19,631 nt of DNA from Clostridia bacterium (GTDB lineage Bacteria; Bacillota; Clostridia; Oscillospirales; CAG-272), in assembly GCA_017466495.1 (NCBI GenBank), contig JAFTUB010000201.1, positions 1 through 19,631 on the forward strand. Direction: 5' to 3'. The position numbers and the translations under genes were made by a program. This document shows, piece by piece, positions 10,301-15,738 of the stretch (its first letter is position 1; the number at the start of each line of letters is the position of its first letter). Under the pieces are notes generated by a model that was not told the DNA's origin, ran no database searches, and saw only the letters and a list, made by a program, of their open reading frames with translations.

Positions 10301-10705
10301 GAGGAGAGTGAGGGACTCACGGCCGGTTCCCATTGTTCGGTCTGCGCTGCGGTCATTAGCGCCCAGAAGCCCATCCCGCGCCTGGAGCCCGTGACCACCG
10401 CGGCCCCTGCTACAACGGAGGCTCTTGCTACGACGGAAGCCCCTGTTACCACAGAAACGCCTGTGACGACGGAAGCCCCTGCCACCTCGGAAGCGCCTGA
10501 GACAACGGTGATTCCTGCAGCAACCGTTGTTGCCGAAACAACAGCAGGTCCTATGACAACCAATTCCGCAGATGAAACAAACGAAAACGCTGGTGTTACG
10601 AAAAATGTGATGCTAATCATTGGTATATCTGCTGCAGCAGTGGTAATTGTCGTTGGCGGCGTTATTGTCAAAAAGCGCAAGTCGGTATCAACTCAAATTA
10701 TTTAA
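7307..10705 (+). CDS. M6-type (immune inhibitor A-like) membrane-anchored metalloprotease, 1132 aa
   Basis: ATG 7307 is preceded by AGGAAAGG at eight bases. Residues 1-27 are a signal peptide (cleavage likely after GISA). The protease domain follows, with the M6-like loop FDGDGNGELDAVIYHFAG and the zinc site HELLHTLGMYDLYG (His231, Glu232, His235). Residues about 442-540 form an Ig-like domain and about 546-890 a beta-rich region. Three repeats with CxxC pairs (about 890-1025; CSDCG, CKTC, CSVC) and a Thr/Ala/Pro-rich stalk (about 1026-1095) lead to a membrane helix (about 1101-1120) and a basic tail KKRKS. There is no LPXTG, so it is probably held in the membrane with its catalytic domain outside. 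M6 enzymes degrade extracellular proteins; the substrate here is unknown. It lies 61 bases after its broken homologue, so it is the working member of a tandem duplication. Confidence 0.88.
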   Translation: MKTLSRRILLSLIPVFLAVAFCLGISAKELDVGIPVEEYPGLFMGQTMPTHGEGKIAVFLIQFPDYRNDNPDATAEYYNQLYFSAEPLDGTKADNPWYGSVATFYREQSYGKLNLSGQVFDWYTAKHERAYYNDDQKKKELVLEAVAYYEAKGVDFGRFDGDGNGELDAVIYHFAGPADERLEEPWYDGLKRTTYVGKTGTGQKINSFIQLGTLVDRATKNSENMRRIACHELLHTLGMYDLYGTGWYPTLAPAEDLMCNNTFTINPYYKILLGWTNKVTLVTSDTLDIQLNVWETSGETILVTDQYNGIFDEFYLIAYARDQAFGKTQIRIWHVDARLNADKTAFLYDNLTYSPKPGQESPHVTVREFSEQLFIEEVSAIPYSDHVLNWTNSLYFREGSSLGPGSIPSTDTHDGKYTGIKIDDFKGFGTHATMDITFGNQDTAAPEISDKQSVIGFKAENKLIFNEYIYPSANWDKIQITTLTGETIPARITHGYYARYEIEIIIEGEIPKEGYQIVLPEDCVRDSSGNRNKAATIPVTTNGKIFEQSSVLIPWYYPDKTRFWEQPIHSFSYGNENILITVTGEGDNMGAFIEFIKVGADGEMTTHKFIRNPYEGRCELYRVYRANDGSCILRFRDLSDMNTILICVDPNGELRWHKRSKERMEFGHLTDAVVAYENGILFCGQWRTFIDAQTGEITDTNVRGKNLITACYNGTDVIGISATIPISILVMDPVTLRVKETHGFDVQWNSGYYQIKMVYNSNGTYTFVVFGRQSAGITAAILDSSFRVVKQTVFDGVADDSNALSRQFSLNLYPDDGFVAVVCTAVGNHSNGSYHVFRASRSLDLMWETDIETNYTGFFVTASNEICAFSSDWSPKRLAYLQKYGSEDAFEVISHTMTHRAARAATCIAEGQIEHWFCSDCGGYFVDADGKNATTASAVILPKAAHVPAPYADVAPTCTANGSTGGTYCKTCTWELTLKTVIPATGHTAVEDPAVAPTEESEGLTAGSHCSVCAAVISAQKPIPRLEPVTTAAPATTEALATTEAPVTTETPVTTEAPATSEAPETTVIPAATVVAETTAGPMTTNSADETNENAGVTKNVMLIIGISAAAVVIVVGGVIVKKRKSVSTQII

Positions 10706-10778
10706 GTTAATTAGAAACAACTCAAGTAGGCTTGAGTTAAGTTTAAAATTCACTTAAGTTATTCAAAAAACAACTTAA
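10690..10778. repeat. Cluster of seven AACTYAA / TTRAGTT motifs
   Basis: AACTCAA or AACTTAA, in either orientation, occurs at 10690, 10702, 10719, 10732, 10737, 10754 and 10772. The pair at 10719-10738 forms an exact inverted repeat, AACTCAAG-TAGG-CTTGAGTT. The array starts inside the last codons of the protease gene and fills the space before its terminator. It could be a protein-binding array or a set of RNA hairpins; function unknown. Confidence 0.6.
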
Positions 10779-10815
10779 ATCCATTTGACTTATTATTGCC
10801 TTTAATTGTACAACA

Positions 10816-10856
10816 AATCGCCATCTCTTAGGTTTTATTCTTGAGGGATGGCGATT
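10816..10856 (+). terminator. Intrinsic terminator of the metalloprotease cluster
   Basis: A 10-bp perfect stem (10816-10825, AATCGCCATC, with 10847-10856) and a 21-base loop is followed by a T-rich run (ATTTTTAT). It lies between the convergent protease gene and integrase remnant and mainly serves the plus strand. Confidence 0.75.
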
Positions 10857-10860
10857 ATTT

Positions 10861-11400
10861 TTATGCTTGTTTTAGCATGATTGTATCAATTTTCTCAGCC
10901 GCTGCCGCGTCCATCTCGGGGAGAACATGCGTATAGGTGTTCAGCGTGATGCTCACATCCGAATGTCCCAGTCTCTGCTGGACGACGCGGGGATTGACCC
11001 CAGCTTGGATGAGCGCGGTGGCGTTGCTGTGGCGCAGATCGTGCAGACGGATCTTGGGCAGTCCTGATTCCTCGAGAAAACGCTCCCACTTCTGCGTCAT
11101 GGAATCGGGTTTGTAGGGAGATCCGTCAGCCTGGCGTACGACAAATCCGAGGTTCTGAAACCCGGTGCCATAGGTGAATGCATCCATCATATACTGCGCT
11201 CTTGCTTGTCGTAGCTCGTCCAGTACCTCATCACCGATGGCGATGTCCCGAATACCGGCTTCGCTCTTGGGGGCTTTGATGATATACCCCTTCTCACCTC
11301 TATCGAACTCGTAAAAGAGCAAGAAGAGTCCCAGGAGTGAGTAGAAGGAGGGAGGATCCGTGTGCATTCTCCTTCTTCGCCAAAACGAAAGCACCGACAT
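10861..11400 (-). pseudogene. Tyrosine recombinase (phage-type integrase), C-terminal remnant
   Basis: About the last 150 residues (10861 to roughly 11310) are the C-terminal catalytic part of a Tn916/phage-type integrase. They include the beta-hairpin Lys region (IIKAPKSEAG), the HDLRH box (His120, Arg123), QQRLGHSDV and the nucleophile Tyr in TLNTYTHV. Upstream of that the reading frame is unrelated low-complexity sequence. The SAM-like DNA-binding domain and the first catalytic Arg, normally found in an ALRWSD-like segment, are missing. An intact enzyme of this family is about 370-400 residues, so this is a truncated, probably inactive gene. Its match to the island's tRNA scar suggests it once integrated the island. 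No ribosome binding site supports a new start. Confidence 0.85.
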
Positions 11401-11426
11401 ATGCGATCATGCTATGCCGGCGCTTT
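11388..11426 (-). terminator. Hairpin upstream of the integrase remnant, possible minus-strand terminator
   Basis: A 13-bp stem (11388-11400 with 11414-11426) pairs completely only if read as minus-strand RNA, where both imperfect positions become G-U pairs. The following minus-strand sequence (CGTTTT) is only moderately T-rich. It may have ended a now-lost minus-strand transcript. Confidence 0.4.
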
Positions 11427-11470
11427 TTGTTTGCAATATCTCTCGCCCACTCCCGTCCAACCGACCGCAG

Positions 11471-11628
11471 CCGACCGCCCATTCGTCTGTCAAATTTCCC
11501 GAACCGACCAAAAACCGCCCAAATAGAGTGGTCTAAACGGGAATAGATCGGTATAGACGCAAACCTTATTACCGGCAAAAACAAAGAAAAAAGCCTCGGA
11601 ATCCTAAGATTTCAAGGCTTTCGTTGGT
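11471..11628. repeat. 158-bp att-flanking direct repeat, right internal copy
   Basis: This is the second copy of 3403-3560. It keeps the ACCGACCAAAAACCG motif, the AATAGANNGGT pair and CTAAACGGG, and a decayed version of the tRNA terminator hairpin with mismatches in the stem. It breaks off after TTGGT exactly where the left copy enters the tRNA fragment, and no tRNA-derived core is present here. It marks an old element boundary whose att core was lost. Confidence 0.8.
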
Positions 11629-11648
11629 AAGAGGTGCCAAAAAAGATA

Positions 11649-12818
11649 TCATTCATAAGAAATATATTTTGTGGTGTATCCCAGTCCGGAAAAATAAGTA
11701 TTAATCAATATCTCTATTTCTTTTATAGTGGCTTTGGAAATTTTATGAGACTTTGGATAATCCCAAGAATCGATGGCATCAATTTCGGCTGTTCTTAGTT
11801 CTTCATTTAATTCAACTGAAATCCAAAGGCCGTGGTATTCCCATTTTAAATAAATATAGCCATCTTCAAAAACGATGTCCCTATGCTTCATTTTTTCGAA
11901 GCGTTTTTTCATATTCTTATCATCTGACACGAGTTCTTTCTTCATCGTTTTCCAAAAATCCCACAGGCTCTGTTCAGGATCCATGTCTTTGATGGGGTCA
12001 AGCATATCCGGCGAATCGGCAAACGGAAACTTGTTGTTAAACAGATATTTTCGAATGATTTTTATACCGCGGTTCTTCACCGGATATTGAAATCCCGTGT
12101 AGGGCATTCGCATACTGTCGAATGTACAGATTTGTTTTTCTAAATCCACCACACACGGAAGTATCGCAGTATCGAACCCGTCTCCACCATTTTTACAAAC
12201 CACATCAAATAAACTATTTCTCAATTTTTCATCTGCTTGTTTGGCATATATCACAATTACTGTAGCACGGTTTAATGGAGAACTCTTTTGAGATTTATCA
12301 AGAAACCAATGCTTCTTTTTTCCTTTTAGTGCCGTTGAGTTCGCTGTAGCAGAATTGATGATCAAGTGGTATTGGTTTTTATCCAAGAAATCAATATGAT
12401 ATGTCGCAATAATCTTCTCGATACCGCTTGAATAAATCGTCATGGGAGCATTGCTCTTGTATCGAAGTGTTTCAGGGCGAGGGGAAATGGCAGAAGACTC
12501 GTATTCCTTGCCAAAGCGGGTGAATTCTCTCTCAACTTTTTGTTCTGAAAAAGATTTAGGCAATACAAAATGTTTTCTTGCTGTATTATGACAATGCAAC
12601 ATAGCCAATCCAACATCCATTGCCATTAACAAAACAAAGTTCTTAATTAGATATACCAAAAGCCCGACTGCCAAGCCTATCCCAACAATAACTTTAATCG
12701 CTTCAGGAACAAATTTTAGATTCGCCACGATTATAATGGGAGCGATAAATCCACCAAGGACAACCACATAGACAAGTATTCTGCACAGCAAAGCATTTTT
12801 TAATTTTGGAGATTTCAA
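11649..12818 (-). CDS. Membrane-anchored protein of unknown function, 389 aa
   Basis: I do not recognise this protein. The TTG at 12818 is preceded by GAGGTGA at five bases and lies downstream of a good promoter. The longer frame from ATG 12863 is unlikely because that ATG lies between the -35 and -10 boxes. Residues about 10-33 and 37-65 are two hydrophobic segments, predicted as a membrane hairpin, followed by a soluble region of about 300 residues. That region is rich in Lys, Asp and aromatic residues, with stretches such as MRMPYTGFQYPVKNRG, and probably faces the cytoplasm. No catalytic motif is evident. The gene is markedly AT-rich compared with both flanks, lies alone between two island boundary repeats and is therefore probably horizontally acquired cargo. 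Confidence 0.75.
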   Translation of the reverse strand: MKSPKLKNALLCRILVYVVVLGGFIAPIIIVANLKFVPEAIKVIVGIGLAVGLLVYLIKNFVLLMAMDVGLAMLHCHNTARKHFVLPKSFSEQKVEREFTRFGKEYESSAISPRPETLRYKSNAPMTIYSSGIEKIIATYHIDFLDKNQYHLIINSATANSTALKGKKKHWFLDKSQKSSPLNRATVIVIYAKQADEKLRNSLFDVVCKNGGDGFDTAILPCVVDLEKQICTFDSMRMPYTGFQYPVKNRGIKIIRKYLFNNKFPFADSPDMLDPIKDMDPEQSLWDFWKTMKKELVSDDKNMKKRFEKMKHRDIVFEDGYIYLKWEYHGLWISVELNEELRTAEIDAIDSWDYPKSHKISKATIKEIEILINTYFSGLGYTTKYISYE

Positions 12819-12853
12819 AAAGCTCACCTCGGTTCGACAAAACTTACGATTTA

Positions 12854-12882
12854 AGTATAACATAAAACCGCCATAATTTCAA
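12854..12882 (-). promoter_or_regulatory. Promoter of the 389-aa membrane protein gene
   Basis: On the minus strand, TTGAAA (12877-12882), a 17-base spacer and TATACT (12854-12859) precede the TTG start by about 35 bases. Its position rules out the upstream ATG as the start codon. Confidence 0.75.
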
Positions 12883-12900
12883 TTATCATAGTTCAAGTCC

Positions 12901-12922
12901 TCCCCAAAGGTCGTTTTGGGGA
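12901..12922. other. Small hairpin upstream of the 389-aa gene
   Basis: TCCCCAAA (12901-12908) and TTTGGGGA (12915-12922) form an exact 8-bp inverted repeat with a six-base loop, about 20 bases upstream of the -35 box. It could be an operator or a leftover terminator; it lacks a T run. Confidence 0.35.
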
Positions 12923-12962
12923 AATGATATCTTTTGAATAACATCTTAAAAAATGACACGAA

Positions 12963-12995
12963 AAAACCCAGAAACCGTTGTGGTTTCTGGGTTTT
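12963..12995 (-). terminator. Terminator of the tRNA-Leu/tRNA-fMet operon
   Basis: A 14-bp perfect stem (12963-12976 with 12982-12995) with a five-base loop ends in a minus-strand run of six T. It lies 30 bases beyond the CCA end of tRNA-fMet. It lies within the island, so the island supplied the tRNA with a replacement terminator. Confidence 0.85.
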
Positions 12996-13024
12996 CCGTG
13001 CGATATCTTTTTTGGTCGCACTAA

Positions 13025-13103
<79 letters not shown>

Positions 13104-13107
13104 GTAT

Positions 13108-13196
13108 TGGTGCCGGAAACCGGGATCGAACCGGTACGATACTTTCGTATCACGGGATTTTAAGTCCCGGGCGTCTGCCAGTTTCGCCATTCCGGC
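13108..13196 (-). tRNA. tRNA-Leu (TAA)
   Basis: An 89-nt class II tRNA with encoded CCA. The acceptor stem GCCGGAA pairs with TTCCGGC, the anticodon loop is CTTAAAA (anticodon TAA), and the long variable arm GATAC-GAAA-GTATC is typical of tRNA-Leu. The T arm CCGG-TTCGATC-CCGG is regular. It is the first gene of the operon with tRNA-fMet. Confidence 0.95.
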
Positions 13197-13230
13197 GAGG
13201 ACTGAGCGCGCACTTCCTTGGTGCTTATAC

Positions 13231-13259
13231 AGTATACCATGGGTTGGCCCGTTTGTCAA
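13231..13259 (-). promoter_or_regulatory. Promoter of the tRNA operon
   Basis: On the minus strand a perfect TTGACA (13254-13259), a 17-base spacer and TATACT (13231-13236) lie about 35 bases upstream of tRNA-Leu. This strength is expected for stable RNA genes. Confidence 0.88.
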
Positions 13260-13329
13260 GGGGTTTGGGAAATATTTTGGACGGAATTCTCCCGGATAGG
13301 GGAAAATCGGTCGACAAAAAGCGCGCGGT

Positions 13330-14016
13330 TCAGGTTTGGGGCGGGGCTTTTGGGGTCTCGTCGGCGGGTTTGGCCAGAGGGACCCGGGGCAGATTCCAGC
13401 GGTAATGGGCTGCCAGCATACGGATAATCACCACGGCTGCTACGGTGGCAAGCAGAGAGAGAAGGATGGGTGCTCCCGCTTTGGCGGAGAAATAGTAGAT
13501 GGCGGCGCCCAGGATGGCGGCACTGGCGTAGATGTGCTTGCGGAAAATGGCAGGGACGGTGGCGGCAAAGAGGTCGCGGATCACGCCGCCGCCCACACCG
13601 GTGACGGTGCCGAGGAAGATGGCGAGGAAGGGATTGTCTCCCATTTCCCCTGCCAGGGCGGCATCCACGCCGACGGTGACAAAAATGGCCAGGCCGATGG
13701 CATCGAACACATTGACAATCCGCATCAGATGAGGACTGCGGAGGTTGATGCGGCTGCCGAGGAAATAGGCGCAGAAGAAGACGGCCAGGGACACTATCAC
13801 CGCCAGCAGGGCGTAGATGGGGTTGGTAAAGACCAGGGGCGGCGTGTTGCCCACAGTAATGTCCCGCACCATACCGCCGCCCACGGCAGTGGTGGTGCCC
13901 AGCACCACCGCGCCGAAGGCATCGAGACCGTGTTCAATGGCCACCAGCACGCCCGATACGGCGAAGGCAATGATGCCGATCAGCTCAGCGATGAAAATGA
14001 GATCGTGTGCGTACAT
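13330..14016 (-). CDS. UPF0126/TRIC-family membrane protein, 228 aa
   Basis: The protein has about seven hydrophobic segments arranged as two homologous three-helix repeats. Each repeat carries the family signature, GGGMVRD (residues 46-52) and GGGVIRD (142-148). This is the UPF0126 family (YicG-like), structurally related to TRIC cation channels and annotated in Pfam as a glycine-transporter domain. The transported ion or solute cannot be told from sequence. The ATG at 14016 has GGGAGG six bases upstream; a longer frame to 14094 would run into the preceding gene. A charged, Pro-rich tail of about 25 residues is probably cytoplasmic. It follows the FAD oxidoreductase by 34 bases and is probably co-transcribed with it. 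The stop is TGA, showing that TGA is a normal stop in this genome. Confidence 0.9.
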   Translation of the reverse strand: MYAHDLIFIAELIGIIAFAVSGVLVAIEHGLDAFGAVVLGTTTAVGGGMVRDITVGNTPPLVFTNPIYALLAVIVSLAVFFCAYFLGSRINLRSPHLMRIVNVFDAIGLAIFVTVGVDAALAGEMGDNPFLAIFLGTVTGVGGGVIRDLFAATVPAIFRKHIYASAAILGAAIYYFSAKAGAPILLSLLATVAAVVIIRMLAAHYRWNLPRVPLAKPADETPKAPPQT

Positions 14017-14050
14017 GGAAACCTCCCGTATCGAATGAATTTGGGTGGAA

Positions 14051-15469
14051 TCAGCCCTGTTCCTGCTCCAGCAGTTTCTGGCCCATGAGAACACCCATCA
14101 CTGAGGCCATCATCAGGCCCCGGGTCCAGCCGCTGGAGTCGCCCAGGCAGTGGAGTCCCCGGATGTTGGTGTTGAGATCGGTGTCCATTTTAATGCGGTT
14201 GGAGTAGAACTTCAGCTCGGGGGAGTAGAGCAGGGTCTCCCGGGAATCGAAGCCGGGGACCACCTGTCCCACGGCGGTGATGAAGTTGATAATGTTGGTC
14301 ATGGCGCGGTAGGGCATGGCGGCGGTGATGTCCCCCGCCACCGCATCGGGGAGGGTGGGGCGGACATTGGACTGGGCCAGCTCCTTGGGCCAGGTGCGCT
14401 TGCCGTCCAGAATATCACCGAAGCGCTGGACCAGGATATGCCCATTGCCCAGCATATTGGTCAGCTCGCCCACCTTCTGCGCGTAGGCGATGGGCTGATT
14501 GAAGGGAACCGAGAAATTATGGGAGCAGAGAATGGCCAGGTTGGTGTTCTGGGACTTCTGATCCTTGTAGGAGTGGCCGTTGACCACCGCCAGGTCATTG
14601 TCGTAGTTCTCCTGGCTCACCATGCCGCCGGGGTTCTGACAGAAGGTGCGGACTTTGTTCTTGAAGGGGAGGGGATAGCCCACCAGCTTGGACTCGTACA
14701 GGGCCTCGTTGACCTCCTCCATGATTTCGTTGCGCACCTCTACCCGCACACCAATATCCACCGTGCCGGGCTGGTGGGCAATGCCGTGCTCGGTGCAGAT
14801 GCGCTCCAGCCAGTCGGCGCCCCGTCGGCCGGTGGCCACCACAGTGCGGGGAGCGTAGAGCTCCAGGGAGTCGCCCTTTCCCGCGGCAGGCTCTGCGGTG
14901 ATGCCGATGCAGGCATCGCCGTCCAGGATCAGATCGGTGCAGCTGTGGCCGAAGAGAATCTCCACCCCCTGCTCCATCAGGGTACGCTGAATGGCGTAGT
15001 AAAGTTCCTGTGCCCGCTCGGTGCCCAGGTGACGGATGGGGCAGTCCACCAGCTTCAGTCCCGCACGGATGGCGCGGCGGCGGATCTCCTTGATTTTATC
15101 GGGGTGGCTGACCCCTTCGATGTGGGGATCTGCGCCGAACTCCAGATAGATGTGGTCGGTGTAATCGATGAGCTCCTGGGCAAAATCTGCCCCGATCAGT
15201 TCGGGCAGAGCGCCCCCCACTTCATAGCAGAGGGAGAGCTTGCCGTCTGAGAAAGCACCGGCCCCGGAGAAACCGGTGGTAATGTGGCAGGAGGGCTTGC
15301 AGTTGACACAGCTGCCCACCGTTGCCTTGGGGCAGCGGCGCTGCTCAATGGGACGGCCTTTTTCTATGATCACGATTTTCTTTTTGCTGCCGCGGCGGAT
15401 CAGCTCAAGGGCGGTGAAAATGCCTGCGGGACCTGCGCCGACGATGATCAGATCGTATTTTTTTTGCAT
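14051..15469 (-). CDS. FAD-dependent dehydrogenase, COG2509 type, 472 aa
   Basis: The N-terminal Rossmann motif GAGPAG (residues 11-16) with a downstream acidic residue (IIEKG) binds FAD. A cysteine cluster follows (Cys46, Cys54, Cys57, Cys61), then the family block GFSGAGAFSDGKLSL. The C-terminus has a second FAD motif, CLGDSSGWTRGLMMASVMG. This pattern is that of COG2509, NAD(FAD)-utilising dehydrogenases of uncharacterised substrate; the length is within the family range. The four Cys could hold a metal or iron-sulfur centre, but this is unproven. ATG 15469 is preceded by GGAG at seven bases; the frame is open further upstream but crosses the leader hairpin and promoter. It is the first gene of a pair with the TRIC-family gene and its leader contains a terminator-like hairpin. 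Confidence 0.9.
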   Translation of the reverse strand: MQKKYDLIIVGAGPAGIFTALELIRRGSKKKIVIIEKGRPIEQRRCPKATVGSCVNCKPSCHITTGFSGAGAFSDGKLSLCYEVGGALPELIGADFAQELIDYTDHIYLEFGADPHIEGVSHPDKIKEIRRRAIRAGLKLVDCPIRHLGTERAQELYYAIQRTLMEQGVEILFGHSCTDLILDGDACIGITAEPAAGKGDSLELYAPRTVVATGRRGADWLERICTEHGIAHQPGTVDIGVRVEVRNEIMEEVNEALYESKLVGYPLPFKNKVRTFCQNPGGMVSQENYDNDLAVVNGHSYKDQKSQNTNLAILCSHNFSVPFNQPIAYAQKVGELTNMLGNGHILVQRFGDILDGKRTWPKELAQSNVRPTLPDAVAGDITAAMPYRAMTNIINFITAVGQVVPGFDSRETLLYSPELKFYSNRIKMDTDLNTNIRGLHCLGDSSGWTRGLMMASVMGVLMGQKLLEQEQG

Positions 15470-15492
15470 GAATGTACTCCTTTTCTCACAAC

Positions 15493-15524
15493 AAAAAACT
15501 CTGCCGGCACAAATACCTGCAGAG
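15493..15524 (-). terminator. Leader terminator (possible attenuator) of the FAD dehydrogenase gene
   Basis: On the minus strand CTCTGCAGG (15516-15524) pairs with CCGGCAGAG (15499-15507) with one internal mismatch, and TTTTTT (15493-15498) follows directly. It lies between the promoter and the ribosome binding site. Because the upstream neighbour is divergent, there is no upstream minus-strand gene nearby for it to terminate. Confidence 0.6.
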
Positions 15525-15536
15525 ATGTACCACTCC

Positions 15537-15565
15537 ATTATACGACACATCGGGTCGAAAGTCAA
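15537..15565 (-). promoter_or_regulatory. Promoter of the FAD dehydrogenase/TRIC pair
   Basis: TTGACT (15560-15565), a 17-base spacer and a perfect TATAAT (15537-15542) on the minus strand give a leader of about 60 bases. Confidence 0.8.
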
Positions 15566-15658
15566 GAGCCGCAGGGCGAAAATATGGAGAAAGTTTCGTT
15601 TTGGAAGGAATAATCGGATAAATTTTTGTGCAAACAGCCAAAGCGATACAAAAAAATG

Positions 15659-15687
15659 TTGCAAAAGCGCGCCGGATATGATATACT
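15659..15687 (+). promoter_or_regulatory. Promoter of the SPFH protein gene
   Basis: TTGCAA (15659-15664), a 17-base spacer and TATACT (15682-15687) lie about 50 bases before the ATG. It is divergent from the dehydrogenase promoter, with about 90 bases between the two -35 boxes. Confidence 0.75.
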
Positions 15688-15738
15688 GAAAGTAACGATA
15701 TTGCGGCCGAGCCCGCGAAAGAAACAAGGAGGAAGATT

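Noticed and set aside
11300..11584. Minus-strand open frame of 94 codons as the missing N-terminus of the integrase
   Set aside because: Its translation has no resemblance to an integrase N-terminal domain and runs through the non-coding 158-bp repeat.
12819..12863. ATG at 12863 as start of the 389-aa membrane protein
   Set aside because: It overlaps the promoter region between the -35 and -10 boxes. TTG 12818 has a well-placed GAGGTGA and directly precedes the hydrophobic N-terminus.
13336..14088. Plus-strand open frame of 250 codons opposite the TRIC-family gene
   Set aside because: The composition is rich in Gly, His and Asp as expected of an antisense frame, and the minus strand encodes a typical UPF0126 protein with a strong ribosome binding site.
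14150..15250. Plus-strand open frame of 366 codons opposite the FAD dehydrogenase
   Set aside because: Antisense shadow in GC-rich DNA with no promoter, ribosome binding site or recognisable domain; the minus-strand frame carries clear FAD motifs.
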